A DNA stretch of 64,000 nt, taken from positions 1-64,000 of the forward strand of contig CALSUE010000002.1 of NCBI GenBank assembly GCA_943789455.1. The letters run 5' to 3'. Every line of letters begins with the position of its first letter. Position 1 is the first letter of the stretch. The DNA comes from an uncultured Flavobacteriaceae bacterium. Its GTDB lineage: Bacteria; Bacteroidota; Bacteroidia; Flavobacteriales; Flavobacteriaceae. Below the pieces are notes generated by a model. The model was not told where the DNA came from, ran no database searches, and worked only from the letters and a program-made list of their open reading frames with translations. The position numbers and the translations under genes are program-made. Positions 61,501-64,000 of this stretch are shown one piece after another.

Positions 61501-62672
61501 TTAGACGCATTTGTTGGCAATGCAATACCATTTACGGAAGGAGCATTCAATGAAGGTGTTACCAAACCACTTAAGCTAACATAATTTTCAGCTGCTGGTT
61601 CGCCAATATCAGCTAAGGCAACAATACTTCTAAAATCCTCTACAGAGGCATTTCTGTTGGTAATCCAAATTTCAATTCTAGTGATATTAACAGGGCTGCT
61701 AATAAGAGGATAATTTCTTAATGATTTAGCATAGTTTTCTCTAAAATATTGTGATAAAAAAAAGTGCCTATCATTATCGTAGTCTGTTGCTCTTAATTCA
61801 AATTCTTGAATAGAAGAACCTCCTTCTGCAGTAACTGTTGTGCTTTCTGAATTTTGTTGTGAAAAAACTGCAGTAATATTTGTTTTACCGAACTGAAGTT
61901 TAGTTTTTAATCCAAATAAACTTTGAGCTCCATTAATTAATGAGTTTTTAATTGGCATAGAAATATTACCCGCTTCAATTCCTTGTATAATACCATCTTC
62001 ACTGTATTTAACGCCAGGAAGTGAAGGGGGCATAAACTCTACTTTTATTAAATTTTGAAAATCAAACGTAGATTGCGTATCGTAATTTGCTGTTAACTTT
62101 AAACGCTCTCCAACTTGAGCTTGAATACCTGCATTTATCTGTTGATCAAAATCAATAGTGAAACTGCTTCTATTTTGTTCAGACAACTGAGGGTTTTCTG
62201 TATTTTGATATATGATCCCAAATTTTAAATTAATATTACCTGTCGGTGTGATTTTTATTTCATTCCCCCCAAATATTGTCTTAAAAAGTTTAGAATTTAC
62301 ATAATAGGAGGGCAATAAATCTTTCTTGTCAGATGTTTTTTTACTTTTTTGTGCAGCTACTTTACTCTTAAAGTACTCCAACATGTCTCTCCGTAATCGA
62401 TATTTTTCATACTCCTCAGGTGTCATATAAATTGGAGTTTTGATAAAATAATCTCCCACCTTTTCTACAAAAATATATTTGTTTAAAACTTTATCAAAAA
62501 TCACTTCAATTTTGGAAGGATAGCCCAATCTCATATTCCCCGTTTGAAGATGATTAAAGTCATAAACAAGTGGAATAGAATCTCTACTATTTGAAGTTAT
62601 TTGAGCCAGTGATGCATTCGCAAAGGCAGCGAAAAACAAAAAACAAACAATGTATTTTTGAAACTGATTCAA
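55524..62672 (-). CDS. sprA: T9SS outer-membrane translocon/gliding protein SprA
   Basis: 2382 aa, signal peptide; GNISMPIKNSLINGAQSLFGLKTKLQFGKTNITAVFSQQNSES; adjacent to ruvA as often seen in Bacteroidota. Confidence 0.95.
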   Translation of the reverse strand: MNQFQKYIVCFLFFAAFANASLAQITSNSRDSIPLVYDFNHLQTGNMRLGYPSKIEVIFDKVLNKYIFVEKVGDYFIKTPIYMTPEEYEKYRLRRDMLEYFKSKVAAQKSKKTSDKKDLLPSYYVNSKLFKTIFGGNEIKITPTGNINLKFGIIYQNTENPQLSEQNRSSFTIDFDQQINAGIQAQVGERLKLTANYDTQSTFDFQNLIKVEFMPPSLPGVKYSEDGIIQGIEAGNISMPIKNSLINGAQSLFGLKTKLQFGKTNITAVFSQQNSESTTVTAEGGSSIQEFELRATDYDNDRHFFLSQYFRENYAKSLRNYPLISSPVNITRIEIWITNRNASVEDFRSIVALADIGEPAAENYVSLSGLVTPSLNAPSVNGIALPTNASNNISNTLSSPLIRDIATVDNYLSGTYGMSQGSDYSLLQNARKLQPNEYTLNSQLGFISLNRRLNDGEVLAVSYEYTVVGASNGETSFKVGEFSNDGISSPDNLAVKLLRSEILTTKRTVAGEEEAFPTWNLMMKNIYALGASPLTSDGFRFEIQYRDDQTGIPSNTLQNAQSTDIANKPLLQVFNLDRLDQTQYQTPDGYFDYVEGITINSQNGYVIFPQAEPFGNALELSLDASSDVDLYVFDELYLDTKINVKNNNQNKDKFLLKGYFKSEDSGGIPLNAYNVPRGSVTVTAGGRQLVEGVDYVVDYLAGRVQILDPGLQSSGIPINVSTENNAVFNQQRKTFMGVDVEHNFNENFILGATILNVNERPLTPKVNFGGEPINNTMLGMNIDFSSEMPLFTKLANKLPFVDTDVPSNLSLRADMAYLIPGSPKGIDVAGSATAYIDDFEASQIPISLLTPLQWYTASTPDTPTFPDFNGNLSNDERYNYKRARLAWYTIDPIFYGAGDTPENIDADALSRAETRQVNFDELFPNQELDVTQQSLIRTLDLAYFPSERGPYNFEGPTDISNPATLENPQDRWAGIMRPLTTNNFEQANVEYIQFWVMDPYTNYSITNEEGLPSDINPEDLQNQVGDLYINLGNISEDILKDNLKMYENGLPGDDLSSNVTPTTWGNVPTNPSIIYAFDEDDTSRNRQDIGLDGLTDEEERDKFPALAGLADPASDNYRYYRGGDYDDADASIISRYKLFNNTQGNSPTLNQSPESYPTSSTTYPDVEDINKDQTMNTVESFFEYRVSLNSTDLIVGQNYIVDQKDTQVTLKNGESQTAKWYQFRIPIRSGTPVNNISDFNSIRFVRMFMTNFKMPVILRFGELDLVRGDWRRYTRTLDPAILPDLPLEQEDLNNFEVGVVNIEQNEGRYVLPPGIVRERLQGSTTVQQQNEQSVTLKVTNLPQDKVRAIYKNISVDLRRYKELKMFLHAEAVIENTLEDDDLTAIIRLGTDLNDNFYQLEIPLKITQNGSLAPLDVWPEANNLDAMLEKLGEIKLARDVVNAPINELFTASNNNSEELVLRVKGNPTLSQIRTIMLGVRNNSPLDKSAEIWFNELRSAGFDNDGGWAAVVSADANFADVASLSMTGRMQTVGFGNVEDRVSQRSLDETKEYDISTSINLGKMMPKKWGIELPMNYSVGEQFIDPKFDPQYQDIELSAVEDANLPSNLPRGKDVSRNYTKRSSISFINVRKNRNSESTKKPKFYDVENLSVSYSFNEESHRDYNIEGALNQKVMAAVSYNFAFQPKFFEPFKKKELFRSKYLQLIRDINFNPIPTSLAVNSRINRTFNEQRSRNLVEGLSPQPILKQRRFLFDWDYALAFNFTKSLAINFNASNSFIYDAFGGGDDLEIFNNFFNTGRPTQYSQKLNSTYKLPINKIPYLGFIGVDYAYTADFDWRATSQDITIIEKVGNLIQNANTHNLTGSFNFAKLYKDSKFENLFIKKKDRKKRASDSSDKLQVSKQVAVKKRKKQPLGRKVIKGFYDVITSVKTGKLSYTENNGQLLPGYEPQVGFLGRNNFNGGLAPSLGFVFGSQVDIRNTALENGWLVTPRGDGEDYYDKTYTRTHFNKLDYNFSLKPIKDLNIEITGNKIKTRSLAQQLDIRVDANDPSGNGFIDETIPAFITGNYSTSYSMFSTAFKDGNQLFDQLRANRIGISRRLGEQAGINVDDPVNIDPIDGTVIGYSGSSQDVLLPSFLAAYSGKDASNVSLGIFRDIPIPAWNLRYTGFMKYKWFKKNFSSFSVSHGYKSSYTVSSFTNNLQFDANDLTNTNAAGDFETSTLVSSATLVDEFSPLIRVDMKMKNSFSMIGELKRDRTLTMNFNNSTLTDIKGTEYIFGFGYVFKDVKMKTSFTGKKQTLKGDINVRADVSLRDNLTLVRSVNSDNDQISGGQKLFSIKLSADYRLNSNLTASFYYNHQTSRYAISTTFPRQSINAGFNIIYNLGGNQ

Positions 62673-62676
62673 TTGA

Positions 62677-63258
62677 CTATAAATTCTTAAGTGCTTTTTT
62701 AATTAACAGCTCTACTGTTTCGTTTGGTGTGTCTTTTAGAATTGCAGTAATTACTTTTTCAGACTGCCTTCTATTAAAACCTAAGACTTCTAATGCAGAT
62801 AACGCTTCTTCTTTGTTAGTATTGTTTGAGCTTAAGGAAACTTCATCAATATCAAAAGTTTTTAGAATTTTGTCTTTTAAATCTACAATAACTCGCTGTG
62901 CTGTCTTAGCACCAATACCCTTAACAGATTGAATTAACGCTACATTTTCTGAGGCGATTGCATTTTGAACTTCTTCTGAATTCATAGAGGACAACATTGT
63001 TCTAGCAATACTTGGACCAACTCCAGATACAGAAATTAATAGTTTAAACACTTCTCTTTCAGTTTTTGTAATAAAGCCATAGAGTGTATGAGCATCCTCT
63101 CGTATTGAAAGATGAGTAAATAATCGAATATTCTCATCGGTTGGTAATGACGAAAAAGTTTGAAGTGAGACATGCAATAAATAACCAACTCCGGCACAAT
63201 CAACAACTACATAAGTTGGGTTTTTTTCTACAAGGCGACCTCTAATTTGTGTTATCAT
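62677..63258 (-). CDS. ruvA: Holliday junction branch migration protein RuvA
   Basis: MITQIRGRLVEKNPTYVVVDCAGVGYLLHVS; LISVSGVGPSIARTMLS; IQSVKGIGAKTAQRVIVDLKDK. Confidence 0.97.
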   Translation of the reverse strand: MITQIRGRLVEKNPTYVVVDCAGVGYLLHVSLQTFSSLPTDENIRLFTHLSIREDAHTLYGFITKTEREVFKLLISVSGVGPSIARTMLSSMNSEEVQNAIASENVALIQSVKGIGAKTAQRVIVDLKDKILKTFDIDEVSLSSNNTNKEEALSALEVLGFNRRQSEKVITAILKDTPNETVELLIKKALKNL

Positions 63259-63291
63259 ATTTTCAATCCTTCTTCTAAAGTAATCAATTAT

Positions 63292-64000
63292 TTATTTCTT
63301 TCGTTGTTTTTGTTGTGCATCTACTACAGCAACAGCAGCCATATTAACCATTTCATCAACACTTGCTCCCAATTGTATAATGTGTGCGGGCTTTTTAAAT
63401 CCAAGAATGATGGGGCCAACAGACTCAGAACCATCAATTTGTTTTAATAATTTATAGGTAATATTCGCTGATTCTAAATTTGGAAAAATAAGCACATTTA
63501 CCTTCTTACCATTTAATTTAGAAAAAGGAAATTCTTTTGCTAGCATCTCTGGATTTAAGGCAAAATCAGCCTGTAATTCTCCATCAATATTAACATTCGG
63601 AAAGTATCTGTGAATATAAGAAACTGCGTCTTGAATTTTTCTTGAACTTTCAGATTTTGAAGACCCAAAGTTAGAGAATGATAACATTGCAATATTTGGT
63701 TTCATTCCAAACATTTTAGCAATTTTATAAGTCATTTGAGAAATCTTAGCTAATTCTTTGGCTGATGGATTAATATTAATAGTTGTATCGGCCAAAAACA
63801 TGGGCCCTTGCTTTGTTAACATTAAATTAGTTGCAGCAATTCTAGACACTCCTTTGTCTTTACCTATCAACTCAATCATTGGTTTAACTACGGTAGGATA
63901 GGGTCTAGAATAACCCGTAATTAAAGAATCTGCTTGACCTTCATTAACCATCATGGCAGCAAAGTAATTTCGCTCTCGCATTAACTTTTTTGCTTGATGA
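63292..64000 (-). CDS. maeB: NADP-dependent malic enzyme, C-terminal phosphotransacetylase-like domain (runs off right edge)
   Basis: KKLMRERNYFAAMMVNEGQADSLITGYSRPYPTVVKPMIELIGKDKGVSRIAATNLMLTKQGPMFLADTTINI; frame open to window end. Confidence 0.92.
   Translation of the reverse strand, partial: HQAKKLMRERNYFAAMMVNEGQADSLITGYSRPYPTVVKPMIELIGKDKGVSRIAATNLMLTKQGPMFLADTTININPSAKELAKISQMTYKIAKMFGMKPNIAMLSFSNFGSSKSESSRKIQDAVSYIHRYFPNVNIDGELQADFALNPEMLAKEFPFSKLNGKKVNVLIFPNLESANITYKLLKQIDGSESVGPIILGFKKPAHIIQLGASVDEMVNMAAVAVVDAQQKQRKK

Noticed and set aside
1-64000. CRISPR array, transposon, integrase, defence island or biosynthetic megasynthase
   Set aside because: No regularly spaced repeats, transposase/integrase ORFs, nuclease-helicase defence genes or PKS/NRPS modules seen on either strand.

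Overview
AT-rich window from a Bacteroidota chromosome, most likely a marine-type Flavobacteriaceae (SprA, SusC/SusD, many lipoproteins). No rRNA, tRNA, CRISPR array, transposase or phage module was recognised. Left third (1-18 kb): acetate activation and uptake (acs, SSS symporter with DUF4212 subunit), sterol desaturases, two more SSS symporters, an LLM flavin monooxygenase, hydrolases and small SnoaL/NTF2-like secreted proteins. Centre (18.6-25 kb): an alpha-glucoside cluster of two GH13 enzymes, an MFS transporter and a PfkB sugar kinase. Then 25-42 kb: SusC/SusD, three tandem ~1100-aa FG-GAP/VCBS + ASPIC/UnbV lipoproteins, a vanadium-haloperoxidase-like lipoprotein and a GyrI-like protein. 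Then 42-52.5 kb: two divergent operons that look like a complete 3-keto-glycoside route (GMC oxidoreductase + gluconate-2-dehydrogenase subunit 3, two DUF1080 proteins, Gfo/Idh/MocA, two TIM-barrel isomerases, MFS, AraC regulator), next to an azurin-like cupredoxin. Right end (53-64 kb) is housekeeping: acyltransferase, TonB, VanZ, gcvH, sprA, ruvA, maeB. Main new observations: (1) a 34-bp motif (TTCA-N11-TGAA core, 31/34 identical between two copies) upstream of both the alpha-glucosidase operon and the keto-sugar operon, with a diverged third copy at the araC start, suggesting one AraC-type regulon joining distant loci; (2) the SusCD / triple VCBS-ASPIC / haloperoxidase locus beside the keto-glycoside operons, as a candidate oxidative glycan-utilisation island; (3) a perfect 14-bp LacI-type palindrome upstream of susC; (4) five genes each broken by what looks like a single-base indel, which is either consensus error or real decay.
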